From: JACCWM01 sp040393065
GTDB lineage: Bacteria; Myxococcota_A; Bradymonadia; Bradymonadales; Bradymonadaceae
Assembly: GCA_040393065.1 (NCBI GenBank)
Contig: JBEBUW010000001.1
Coordinates: 36,124 to 100,123, forward strand
DNA length: 64,000 bases
Reading direction: 5' to 3'
Part shown: in pieces, positions 8,908 through 18,900 of the stretch
How positions within the stretch are numbered: position 1 is the first letter of the stretch
Layout: each line of letters starts with the position of its first letter
The notes under the pieces: model-generated
Seen by the model: the letters and a program-made list of their open reading frames with translations, nothing else
The model's database searches: none
Told to the model about the DNA's origin: nothing
Made by a program: the position numbers and the translations under genes

Positions 8908-11900
8908 ATGTCAAAAATAGCGAATTCTGTTCTATCGTTTACAGCTCCTTTCTTATGCATCGTGGCGCTTCTGGGCATGTTGCAGGCCTGCGGGGAAACG
9001 GTACCGGAGAACACCCGAGACAATGGCGGGCAGGATGTTTCACTCCGGGAGGATGTGGGCGAGGAGGATGTTTCGGATGTTTCGGATGTGGAATGGGAGG
9101 ATGTTGGCGAGGAGGATGTGGGGCTGGATGTTGGGCCCGGGGAGGAGGACACGGGCCCCAAGCACGTGGTGCATGCGGATTATGTGCTGTGCGCCTCGGA
9201 TATGAACTGTCCGATCAACGGCTCGGTGTGTGTGAAGTATGTGCCCTTGAACCGTCCGGATGTGGACGGGGTAGAAGAGGTTTTGTTGAGCGATTTGTTG
9301 GACGATGTGCCGGCCGGGCAGGGCGTGTGCAGCCAGGTGTGCAGCAGTGATCCGACGGTGTGTGCGACGGTGATGTGGCCGGATGAGCGGGGGCAGAATC
9401 AGGCGTCGTCGTGTGTGGTCGTGGCGGTCGGCGCCGCGCCGTATGTGCTGGAATCGCTCGATCCGTTTGAGGCGGTGGTGGACCTGGAAGAGATGGCGGC
9501 CGGGCAGGCCTTTGGCGCGCTGTGTATGCCGCCGTTCGGGCTTTCGGCCGAGCGTCCGGCGAGTTTTTGCGAGAGCTGTCAGGGGCCACAGGGCTGCGGG
9601 GAAAATAGTTCGTGTTTCAATCTGTTGACGGGCGCCGTGCGCGTGGATGCCGCAGAGGTCGGGCAGTCGTTCTGTCTGCAGCACTGCCAGGAGTCGCTGG
9701 ACTGTCCGCTTGGTTTTTCGTGTGAGGAGGTCGGAGAGGAAAACGGTGTGTGCGTGCCGGTTTCGGGAACTTGCTCCGGGTGCATCGACCGGGACGGCGA
9801 CGGCGTGGGCACGGGGCACTGTGGGCCGGCCAGTGCGCGGCAGACCGGGTATGACTGCGATGATGGCAATGCGGAAATCTATTTTGATGCGAGTGATTTG
9901 TATCATTCGTTTCCAGATAAGTGCGGCGCGTTTGATTATAACTGCGACGGTTTGCGCGATGACGAGCAGATGATTGGCAGTGAAAAGTGGGGCGGCGAGC
10001 ATTGCACGGCGTGCGGGGATACTTGTGCGGGACCGGCGATTGGCGGCGCGCTGCGGTGCGTGCGTGACGAGGCAGCGCAGCCGATCTGTTCGGTGGGCTG
10101 TGAGGCCGGGCGCGCAAACTGCGACGGGGACTGGGAAAATGGCTGCGAGGTTGCCAAACAAGATGCGGCCTATCAGTTCTGGCAGGATGCGGACGGGGAT
10201 GGTTTCGGGGACGATGCGCTGGGGCCGCAGTTTTTCTGCAGCTTTGAGGCGGCAGCTCTGGTGCTGACCAATCCCGTGCAGCAGGGCGGCGACTGCGATG
10301 ATTCGGATAAAACCAGGTATCCGGGCGCGCCTGAGATTTGTAATGGCAAGGTCAATAATTGCTCGGCCAGTGATGAGAGTGCGGCCTCGGGTGAGCTGAA
10401 TGGTCAGCAGGTGACGGTGGGCGACAACTGCATCGTGCCGGGTGTGCACGGGGTGTGTGCGGCCGGGCAGGCGGCCTGCGGTGAGCAAGGCGGGCAGTGG
10501 GGGATGTACTGCGAGCAGGTGGTTTTTCCGGCGGCCTATGAAACATGCAACGGGCTGGATGATACGTGCAGCGGCGTGGTCGATGAGGATGTAAACGGCG
10601 ATGTGCGCGGTGCCGATGGCACAGAAAAAGTCGGGGACGCGTGTAATACGGACCTGCAGGGTGAGTGCAAAAACGGTGGCAAGGTGTGTGTGGCGACCGG
10701 CACGGGCGTGGCGGTGGCGTTGAGCTGTGCGCAGACGGTTTTCCCGACGCTGGAGGCGCCCGGATTTGATGGTGTGGATAACAGCTGTGACGGGTTTGAC
10801 CGGTATGCGCGCCCGGATGGTACGGCGCACGCGGTCTTTGTGCGGCCGGCGGCCGGACTTTCGCTGGGCGAGGCGATTGCCGAGGCTGCGGATTCGGCAA
10901 CCTGCGCGCTGACGGTGCCGACGCTTCCGAGTCCGACGACGGTGCGGTGCGATGTGTTTGTGCAGGAGTCCACCTCGCACATCGCGCCGTCGACCGTTGA
11001 GTTGCGGGAGGGGATTGATGTTTACGGCGGGTTTTTGGCGAGTTTTGCGACCTGGCGGGTGGGAGATGCGTTTGTGGCGCCGAGTTATTCGGGCATGAAT
11101 CCGGCGAGCCATGTCACGGTGCAGGCTCCGGGGGATGGCGGCCAGGTGGTGGGTGTGAAGGGGGATGGAATTCAGCTTCCGACGCATATTTATGGTGTGA
11201 AATTCGTAACGCAGCCGGTGAATATGAGCGGCGCGAATCGTTTTTGCTCGGCCAATATCGGGATGGCGTGTCGGGGCTGTGAGGGGGTGCGGCTTAAGCA
11301 GGTGCATGTCGAGGCGGAGGCTGCCGGGCCGGGGCAAAATGGTGCGCATGGAAGTGATGGGCGGGCTGGCGGAAATGGATGGATTCGCAAGGTTCTTTCA
11401 TTCAATTTGACCCCTGATTTTTGCAGCTATGGAGGGACAGGAAATAGCGGTCATCGCGGAGGCAATTCTGGTTTGTGTGGCCGCCCTGTAAACACCAATA
11501 ATTGGCAAGATGGAGAAAAGGGACACGGGCCTCGTGGGGGAGCTAATGGGCACTCCAATGGGAAACATGGCAGCGATGGAGGTGGAGGTGTGGCCAGTGC
11601 ACAGCCTGCTTCGAAGACGACGTACGGTGTGATTACGGACTGGCTTACGATTCCCTGCGAACGCAACCATGACGGTGCGCAAAATACGGCAAATCATGGT
11701 AGTGGCGGAGGAGGCTCTTACGTCAAAACTTACAAGCCTTCGGAATTCGAGGCAGCTGCGGGCGGTGGCGGTGGCGAAGCGGGTAATCCCGGGCTGGGAG
11801 GCGCGGCTGGCGGTGCTTCGATAGGCTTTTTTCTGGTGAATACGCAGGGCGGGATTGAAATGGATGGTGTGCATTTCAAATCGGGCACGGCCGGCGATGG

Positions 11901-12291
11901 CGGCAATGGCGGCAATGGCGGCAATGGCAATCATGGAGGCGCCCGGGGCAGTAACAGCAATGTACATGGAGGCCACGGCGGACACGGTGCCGGCGGCAAT
12001 GGCGGCAACGCCGGAAACGGCGGTGCTTCGATTGCTTTTGTGCGCCACAACGCGACGGTGGGCCGGATTCAGCAAGAGAGCTTTGTCGCGGGAACGGCTG
12101 GATCCGCGAGTAATACGGTTGGGAGTCGGGGGCTCGGGTACACCGGAAGTTCGTCCACGCGTGATGGAGGACATGGCAATGCCGGTAAGCCGGGGCTGAA
12201 CGGGATTCGCTGCCAGGTGTTTGAGCAGACGGCTGCCAATGGCGGCGCTTCGTGGCCACTTACTTTCCGCATGGATGGTTGTGTGAACTGA
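8908..12291 (+). CDS. MopE-like Cys-rich lipoprotein with Gly-rich tail, paralogue 1
   Basis: A very large exported lipoprotein (about 1127 aa). The signal peptide ends in the lipobox GMLQAC. I place the start at 8908 because it gives exactly the same 28-residue leader as the paralogue downstream; in-frame ATGs at 8851 and 8899 are possible. After the Cys comes an Asp/Glu/Val-rich spacer, then many Cys pairs and MopE-type calcium-binding-like motifs (DRDGDGVGTGHC, GYDCDDGNAEIY, DYNCDGLRDDEQM, DADGDGFGDD, CNGKVNNCSA, DNSCDGFD). A beta-helix-like region (GIDVYGGFLASFATW) leads to a 300-residue Gly/Asn-rich tail with GGNGG runs. MopE/SAM-type proteins of myxobacteria and methanotrophs bind metals or sit on the cell surface; the role here is unknown. 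The middle is nearly identical in DNA to the next gene. Confidence 0.85.
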   Translation: MSKIANSVLSFTAPFLCIVALLGMLQACGETVPENTRDNGGQDVSLREDVGEEDVSDVSDVEWEDVGEEDVGLDVGPGEEDTGPKHVVHADYVLCASDMNCPINGSVCVKYVPLNRPDVDGVEEVLLSDLLDDVPAGQGVCSQVCSSDPTVCATVMWPDERGQNQASSCVVVAVGAAPYVLESLDPFEAVVDLEEMAAGQAFGALCMPPFGLSAERPASFCESCQGPQGCGENSSCFNLLTGAVRVDAAEVGQSFCLQHCQESLDCPLGFSCEEVGEENGVCVPVSGTCSGCIDRDGDGVGTGHCGPASARQTGYDCDDGNAEIYFDASDLYHSFPDKCGAFDYNCDGLRDDEQMIGSEKWGGEHCTACGDTCAGPAIGGALRCVRDEAAQPICSVGCEAGRANCDGDWENGCEVAKQDAAYQFWQDADGDGFGDDALGPQFFCSFEAAALVLTNPVQQGGDCDDSDKTRYPGAPEICNGKVNNCSASDESAASGELNGQQVTVGDNCIVPGVHGVCAAGQAACGEQGGQWGMYCEQVVFPAAYETCNGLDDTCSGVVDEDVNGDVRGADGTEKVGDACNTDLQGECKNGGKVCVATGTGVAVALSCAQTVFPTLEAPGFDGVDNSCDGFDRYARPDGTAHAVFVRPAAGLSLGEAIAEAADSATCALTVPTLPSPTTVRCDVFVQESTSHIAPSTVELREGIDVYGGFLASFATWRVGDAFVAPSYSGMNPASHVTVQAPGDGGQVVGVKGDGIQLPTHIYGVKFVTQPVNMSGANRFCSANIGMACRGCEGVRLKQVHVEAEAAGPGQNGAHGSDGRAGGNGWIRKVLSFNLTPDFCSYGGTGNSGHRGGNSGLCGRPVNTNNWQDGEKGHGPRGGANGHSNGKHGSDGGGGVASAQPASKTTYGVITDWLTIPCERNHDGAQNTANHGSGGGGSYVKTYKPSEFEAAAGGGGGEAGNPGLGGAAGGASIGFFLVNTQGGIEMDGVHFKSGTAGDGGNGGNGGNGNHGGARGSNSNVHGGHGGHGAGGNGGNAGNGGASIAFVRHNATVGRIQQESFVAGTAGSASNTVGSRGLGYTGSSSTRDGGHGNAGKPGLNGIRCQVFEQTAANGGASWPLTFRMDGCVN

Positions 12292-12459
12292 CGCCTGGTT
12301 TACGGGTAGAGAGTCGGAGGAGTCATAAAATTAACCAGATACCAACTTGCCTGGATTGATTGATTGTCCGGGATGATGGCTTGTGAATATCTGTCAGGCA
12401 ACGCGTAGAGTAAACTTCATGGCTTTGCTGTGCCAGGAACATATCCCCGAAGAGTAATC

Positions 12460-15400
12460 ATGCTTAAAATAGTCGCTCCCATTGTATCGTCTGGATTCCG
12501 GGTTTTGTTGATTGTCGGGCTCTGGGCGATGTTGCAGGCCTGCGGGGAAACGGTACCGGAGAACGTCCGGGGAGATGTCGGAGTGGATGTTTCGCTCCGG
12601 GAGGATGCGGGCGAGGAGGATGTTTCCGATGATCCGCCGGATGTTGGGGAGGATGTTGGTCTGGATGTCGGGTCAGACGACGTCGATGCGGGGCCGAAGC
12701 ATGTGGTGCATGCGGATTATGTGCTGTGCGCCTCGGATATGAACTGTCCGATCAACGGCTCGGTGTGCGTGAAGTATGTGCCCTTGAACCGGCCGGATAT
12801 GGACGGGGTGGAAGAGGTTTTGCTGAGCGATTTGTTGGACGACGTGCCGGCCGGCCAGGGCGTATGCAGCCAGGTGTGCAGCAGTGATCCGACGGTGTGC
12901 GCGACGGTGACGTGGCCGGATGAGCGCGGGCAGGCGCAGGCATCGTCGTGTGTGGTCGTGGCGGTAGGTGCGGCGCCGTATGTGCTGGAGTTGGATGAGT
13001 CGTTTGCGGCCGTGGTGGACCTGGAAGAGATGGCGGCCGGGCAGGCGTTCGGTGCGCTGTGTATGCCGCCGTTCGGGCTTTCGGCCGAGCGTCCGGCCAG
13101 TTTTTGCGAGAGCTGTCAGGGGCCACAGGGCTGCGGGGAAAATAGCTCGTGTTTTAATCTGTTGACCGGCGCCGTGCGGGTGGATGCTGCCGAGGTCGGG
13201 CAGTCGTTCTGTCTGCAGCACTGCGAGGAGTCGGTGGACTGTCCGCTGGGTTTTTCGTGTGAGGAGGTCGGGCAGGAAAGCGGTGTGTGCGTGCCGGTTT
13301 CGGGAACTTGCTCCGGGTGCATCGACCGGGACGGCGACGGCGTGGGCACGGGGCACTGTGGGCCGGCCAGTGCGCGGCAGACCGGGTATGACTGCGATGA
13401 TGGCAATGCGGAAATCTATTTTGATGCGAGTGATTTGTATCATTCGTTTCCAGATAAGTGCGGCGCGTTTGATTATAACTGCGACGGTTTGCGCGATGAC
13501 GAGCAGATGATTGGCAGTGAAAAGTGGGGCGGCGAGCATTGCACGGCGTGCGGGGATACTTGTGCGGGACCGGCGATTGGCGGCGCGCTGCGGTGCGTGC
13601 GTGACGAGGCAGCGCAGCCGATCTGTTCGGTGGGCTGTGAGGCCGGGCGCGCAAACTGCGACGGGGACTGGGAAAATGGCTGCGAGGTTGCCAAACAAGA
13701 TGCGGCCTATCAGTTCTGGCAGGATGCGGACGCGGACGGGTTCGGAGACGATGCGCTGGGGCCGCAGTTTTTCTGCAGCTTTGAGGCGGCGACTCTGGTG
13801 CTGACCAACCCCGTGCAGCAGGGCGGCGACTGCGATGATTCGGATCAGACAACGTATCCGGGTGCGCCTGAGATTTGTAATGGCAAGGTCAATAATTGCT
13901 CTGCCAGCGACGAGAGTGCGGCGCGCGGTGAGCTGGAGGGTCAGCAGGTGACGGTGGGCGATAACTGCATCGTGCCGGGCGTGCATGGCGTGTGCGCGGC
14001 CGGGCAGGCGGCCTGTGGAGAGCAAGCGGGGCAGTGGGGGATGTTCTGCGAGCAGGTGGTTTTTCCGGCGGCTTTTGAGACGTGCAACGGGCTGGATGAT
14101 ACGTGCAGCGGCGTGGTCGATGAGGATGTAAACGGCGATGTGCGCGGTGCCGATGGCACAGAAAAAGTCGGGGACGCGTGTAATACGGACCTGCAGGGTG
14201 AGTGCAAAAACGGTGGCAAGGTGTGTGTGGCGACCGGCACGGGCGTGGCGGTGGCGTTGAGCTGTGCGCAGACGGTTTTCCCGACGCTGGAGGCGCCCGG
14301 ATTTGATGGTGTGGACAACAGCTGTGACGGGTTTGACCGGTATGCGCGCCCGGATGGCACGGCGCACGCGGTGTTTGTGCGGCCGGCGGCCGGGCTTTCG
14401 CTGGGCGAGGCGATTGCCGAGGCTGCGGATTCGGCAACCTGTGCGCTGACGGTGCCGACGCTTCCGAGTCCGACGACGGTGCGGTGCGATGTTTTCGTGC
14501 AGGCATCGAACTCGCATGTGGCGCTCTCAACGGTCGAGTTGCGTGAGGGGATTGATATTTACGGTGGTTTTTTGGCGAGTTTTGCGACCTGGCGGGTGGG
14601 AGATGCGTTTGTGGCACCGAATTATTCGGTAGCAAGTCCGGCGAGCAGCGTTGTTGTGAATGCACCCCAGGATGGTGGCCAGGTGATTGGTGTGAAGGGC
14701 GATTGGATTCAGGAGCCGACGCATATTTATGGCGTGAAATTCGTAACACAGCCGGTGAATATGGGCGGGGCGAGTCGCTTTTGCTCGGCCAATATCGGGA
14801 TGGCTTGCCGAAAGTGCGAGGGCGTGCGGCTCAAGCAGGTGCATGTCGAGGCGGGAGCTGCCGGGCCGGGAAAAGATGGTGCGTCCGGTAATCACGGTCG
14901 GGACGGGAACAATGGAATCACTTTCTCCCATTCTGGGGGATTAACGAATACCACTTGTGGACAAGGCGGAGCCGGTGGAAACGGGGTGAATCATGGCGGC
15001 AATGTGGGGCAGTGCGGAGATACATCGGTGCCCTTGCGTTTTGGCTGGCCCGGAGTTGGCTCGATACCCGGAGACGGGGGAGTCATTGGGTCCGGTAACG
15101 GAAGCTCGAATTCTAATGGAAAAAACGGCGGCGGGGGGAAAGCCGTTGCGCAACCACCATCCAATGGCGTTCATGGTGTGATGGATAGCTGGTTGTCGAG
15201 CCCATGTATGTCTAACCTGGATGGCGCGCAGGGAGCAGAGAATGATGGCAGCGGTGGTGGGGGGGCGTGGCTGTTTTATTCGTCAACTCTTGGAGGTCAG
15301 TACGCCGTAGGAGGAACTGGTGGGGGAGGTGGTGAGGGCGGTAGGCCTGGAAAAGGTGGTGGCATTGGCGCGCCCTCCATTGGTTTTTTTCTGTTGAATA

Positions 15401-15852
15401 CACAGGGGGGCATTGAACTGGACGGCGTACGATTTAGCTCCGGTCGTGGTGGTGACGGTGGCAACGGAGGCAGCGGCGGAGATGGCGGAATGGGAGGTCA
15501 TCGAGGTGAGCCTTCTGTTGATCAACATAACGGCGGCAGCGGTGGGCACGGAGCCGGTGGCAACGGTGGCAATGCCGGAAATGGCGGCGCTTCCATCGCT
15601 TTCTTACGTCATAATGCAACCGTTGGTGCGATTCAGGGAGAAACCTTTGTCCCCGGTCAGGGCGGTTGGGCCGGTATGCCGGGCAATGGTGGCGAAGGTT
15701 TTAAGGTAGAAGGTCAGATCTTGCGCAACGGTGAGGATGGCCATGCCGGTTCGCCGGGATTGGAAGGAGTGAGTTGCAGTAGTTTTGAGCAAATTCCGGC
15801 GAATGGTGGCGGGAGCTGGCCGCTTCATTTTCGGCAGGCAGGCTGTCAATAA
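12460..15852 (+). CDS. MopE-like Cys-rich lipoprotein with Gly-rich tail, paralogue 2
   Basis: About 1130 aa, the tandem duplicate of the preceding gene. It starts MLKIVAPIVSS with a GAAGAG ribosome site just upstream; the lipobox is AMLQAC. The order of parts is the same: acidic spacer, Cys-rich block, MopE-like motifs (DRDGDGVGTGHC, YDCDDGNAEIYF), a second Cys block, a beta-helix-like stretch (GIDIYGGFLASFATW) and a Gly-rich C terminus. DNA is identical to paralogue 1 over about 440 bases (13294-13730 against 9757-10193) and again over about 230 bases near 14100-14330, while the acidic spacer and Gly-rich tail differ strongly. This is typical of gene conversion after tandem duplication. Likely anchored by lipid in the outer membrane; function not known. 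Confidence 0.85.
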   Translation: MLKIVAPIVSSGFRVLLIVGLWAMLQACGETVPENVRGDVGVDVSLREDAGEEDVSDDPPDVGEDVGLDVGSDDVDAGPKHVVHADYVLCASDMNCPINGSVCVKYVPLNRPDMDGVEEVLLSDLLDDVPAGQGVCSQVCSSDPTVCATVTWPDERGQAQASSCVVVAVGAAPYVLELDESFAAVVDLEEMAAGQAFGALCMPPFGLSAERPASFCESCQGPQGCGENSSCFNLLTGAVRVDAAEVGQSFCLQHCEESVDCPLGFSCEEVGQESGVCVPVSGTCSGCIDRDGDGVGTGHCGPASARQTGYDCDDGNAEIYFDASDLYHSFPDKCGAFDYNCDGLRDDEQMIGSEKWGGEHCTACGDTCAGPAIGGALRCVRDEAAQPICSVGCEAGRANCDGDWENGCEVAKQDAAYQFWQDADADGFGDDALGPQFFCSFEAATLVLTNPVQQGGDCDDSDQTTYPGAPEICNGKVNNCSASDESAARGELEGQQVTVGDNCIVPGVHGVCAAGQAACGEQAGQWGMFCEQVVFPAAFETCNGLDDTCSGVVDEDVNGDVRGADGTEKVGDACNTDLQGECKNGGKVCVATGTGVAVALSCAQTVFPTLEAPGFDGVDNSCDGFDRYARPDGTAHAVFVRPAAGLSLGEAIAEAADSATCALTVPTLPSPTTVRCDVFVQASNSHVALSTVELREGIDIYGGFLASFATWRVGDAFVAPNYSVASPASSVVVNAPQDGGQVIGVKGDWIQEPTHIYGVKFVTQPVNMGGASRFCSANIGMACRKCEGVRLKQVHVEAGAAGPGKDGASGNHGRDGNNGITFSHSGGLTNTTCGQGGAGGNGVNHGGNVGQCGDTSVPLRFGWPGVGSIPGDGGVIGSGNGSSNSNGKNGGGGKAVAQPPSNGVHGVMDSWLSSPCMSNLDGAQGAENDGSGGGGAWLFYSSTLGGQYAVGGTGGGGGEGGRPGKGGGIGAPSIGFFLLNTQGGIELDGVRFSSGRGGDGGNGGSGGDGGMGGHRGEPSVDQHNGGSGGHGAGGNGGNAGNGGASIAFLRHNATVGAIQGETFVPGQGGWAGMPGNGGEGFKVEGQILRNGEDGHAGSPGLEGVSCSSFEQIPANGGGSWPLHFRQAGCQ

Positions 15853-15912
15853 GGGATGGATAGTATCTAACATTGAGTGTTTATTAATGGCGCTCCTATG
15901 CACGGTTACGGT

Positions 15913-18900
15913 ATGAACAGAAAGAAACGACGTGTAAATTTTGCCGAAACACAACGACGATGGTTGGTATCAGCGTGTTTTCTGGGCGTAATTTTTTCGG
16001 TATCGGCCTGCTCTGATCCGGAAAAAGCGTCCTACGATCCGCTGACGAAAACTCCTGTAGAAACGCCGGAGCGTCGTGCGCTGAAGTTGGAATCGACGTC
16101 AGCCTGCGCCATCGACGATGACTGTGCGGAGGGGTTGTTCTGTTTTCAGCAGAACTGCGCGCTGGTTTGCACCACCGATTCGGAGTGCGGCAGCGGCGAG
16201 ACGTGCTCGCCGCGCGGACGCTGCTCGGGTGAGGAGGGAGCTGTAGAGGTTGCGCATAGCCTGCCGGAGTTGCGGGTTTTGTCGTATCCCGAGACGATTC
16301 GCGTGGTCGGAGCCGGCGAAGAAACCGTGACCTTTGATTTTGGCCTGAATAAGAATATGCCGGCCGAGGGCGTCGCGTATCGCGTGGAAAGAAGCGACGG
16401 CCTGGGCGATCCCGCGCGCATTTACCATGCAACCGGCACCAATACGTTTCGCGTAACGGTGGAATCCGGCGCAGCCAAAGCAGGCTCGCCGGTATTGTTG
16501 CGCGTCATCAGTGCGATTGGAGATTTTGAACTACTTCTGCAGCCGGATGCGGAATTTGAAGGCGCGTGGGGCGGAACGATTTCGGTCGATAATCTAGGCA
16601 GCACGCAAAAGTTCGAGCTGGCGGCGTATATCCTGGGCGAGGATGTCAATGCGCTGAGCATGGTGTTGCCGGTGGATTCGGGCACGCTGTTTTCGCCTCG
16701 CGACCACCATGATCCGGCGCGTGACTATGAACGTGTTGCGCTGCAATACGACGCGCAATTGAATGTTTATCAGGCGGTTTTTGTCCACGAATATCGTTTT
16801 GAAGGCAGTCTTTTTGGAGAGCTTCGCGCGCGTCAGGTCGAGCGGACGTTGCGCTTTGATTTTGATGCCGACCGGTTAAAAGCCGGGCATCTGGAAGGGC
16901 GTGTTACGGATCTGTGGCGCGGCCTGTATGACGGCCAGCGGACTTCGGGCGCGCGGGAAGTCGGCACGGTTCGCTATGACGGCAGCTTCGAGTTAAGCCG
17001 CGTGGGCGGGCTGCCGCGTGCGGCAACGGATTTTGTGGTGGGCGAGTCGACGGCTCCTCAGCCGGGGCTGATTGAGCGTGGCAAGCTGGATTTGTGCACG
17101 AACGCTTCGTTTGCGGTGAGCGATGTGCAGGAAGGTTCCCAGACCTGGTCGTGTGCCGGGATTGCGTCGGTTGAGGCATTTCGCCAGGCGTCGCCCGGGG
17201 TTCGCGCAAGCTGCGCTCTGAGCGTTGCCCGCGCCGCCATCGAGGGTGAAACCACCTCTGCACAGCTTGCCAAATTTTTTGCCGAAGAAGGCGGCGCGCA
17301 GGCGGTGAGTTTTGAGCAGTTTTTGCAGGCCTGCGCGGATGATTCCGATGATCTGTGCCAGCCGTCCGCTCAGGCGCTGTGTGGATATCAGCTTGTTTCG
17401 TACGCCGCGGAGAGTGTGTATCGCAGCAATCTGGACAACGACGGCGGGCGGGCCGATGCGCTGCTTTCGGAGCTGATGATTGCGCTGGGCGAGATGTCCG
17501 GCGAAGCGTTCATCGCGCGTCAGTTGGGAGCTTTTTACAACGACCTGGCGCTGCGCAAGCAGTGGCTGCAAAACCAGACGGCGCCCGCGCTGTTTCTCGA
17601 TGCCGTAGAAAGCGCCAACGTGGCGCTGCTGGAAGACTGGACCGCGCAGGTGCTGGATGTTCAGCACGAAGTATTTACGCGTTTTTTCAGTCAGGATGTT
17701 CTGACGTTTTTGAGTCGTCCGCTCAATGGCGACGAGCCCAATGCGCGCCGTGCAAAACTGCTGGAAGAGGCAAGCACGCTCTGGCGCGGCTACGCAGATG
17801 CGTTGATGCTGGCGGCGAGTCGTTGGAATGAGGTGGTGCGCGACTCCGGGCAGCGCACGATGCATGCCCGGCGCTTGCAGCAGCAGGCGCTGGAACTTTA
17901 CCTGGTCATGGGAATGCTCCAGGATTTTGGCCGCATCACAGGCGCCAGCGGAACGACGTCGTCCGTGGTCGGTCTGGCGAGCAACTTTGGGCAGCTTACG
18001 GACAAGATCAATCGCTTGAACGCGTCGTTTGATGACACGGTGTTTGCGCGCGATGCGGAAGTGGTCGTCGCGCGTTCGTTGAATCCGCTGAGCGATAACA
18101 ACAGCCTGCTCAGTGAGCGTCGCGACCATGCGCTGGCAACGGTCGCTGCGGCGCGCACGGCCATTGAGGGGATTCTCAACGAGGTGACAGTAGAAGCCTT
18201 GCAGGAAGCGGATTTGCGCACGCGCATCAACAACGAACGCCGCGTGTCGGCCAATCGCATCGCCGAGCTTTGCGGCTTGCCGGCAGGGTGTACGGAAACC
18301 GATTTGCTGGTGCGCCGCGAGTGCGTTGTCGTGGCAGCCGGTGAATGCGGCCTGCTCAACGCAGCCAATCCCGAGCTTGATTCGGCATTCGATCCGAGCC
18401 GGGTGGCCGCCTCCGAGGCCGGCCGCGCGATTTTGTCCGTCCTCGAAGCCTTCCACAATGTCGCCATCCAGGACGACGAACTCGCCGGACACCTCGCCAA
18501 ACTCGAACTGCAGTACGCTGATCTCGAAGCATTCAAAAACGACGTGGAAGACTGGAATCTCAAGCGTCTTGAGGGTGTCGATGAACTGCGTGTAGCTCTT
18601 GCGCAGATCGATACCATCCGCGATCAGCGCGTGCGCGACATTATGCAAAATCTCGATAGCCGCGCGCGCATGCGCAGCGAGCAAATCCGGGCCATGCAAA
18701 ACCGTTTCGCAGAGTGGGATAAAATCCGCCGTGGCCAGATCGAATCAAGCTACCGCGGAAAGCTCGACGAACTCGCTGAACATCGCAAAGCCAATCTCGT
18801 GGAATCCGCCGGTGAGAAGACAGCCGCCGGGCTCATGGCGGCAGCCGAGGCGCTGCCCAAAACGGCGGGAGCTTCTACGGACCCTTTCGCAAACACGCGC

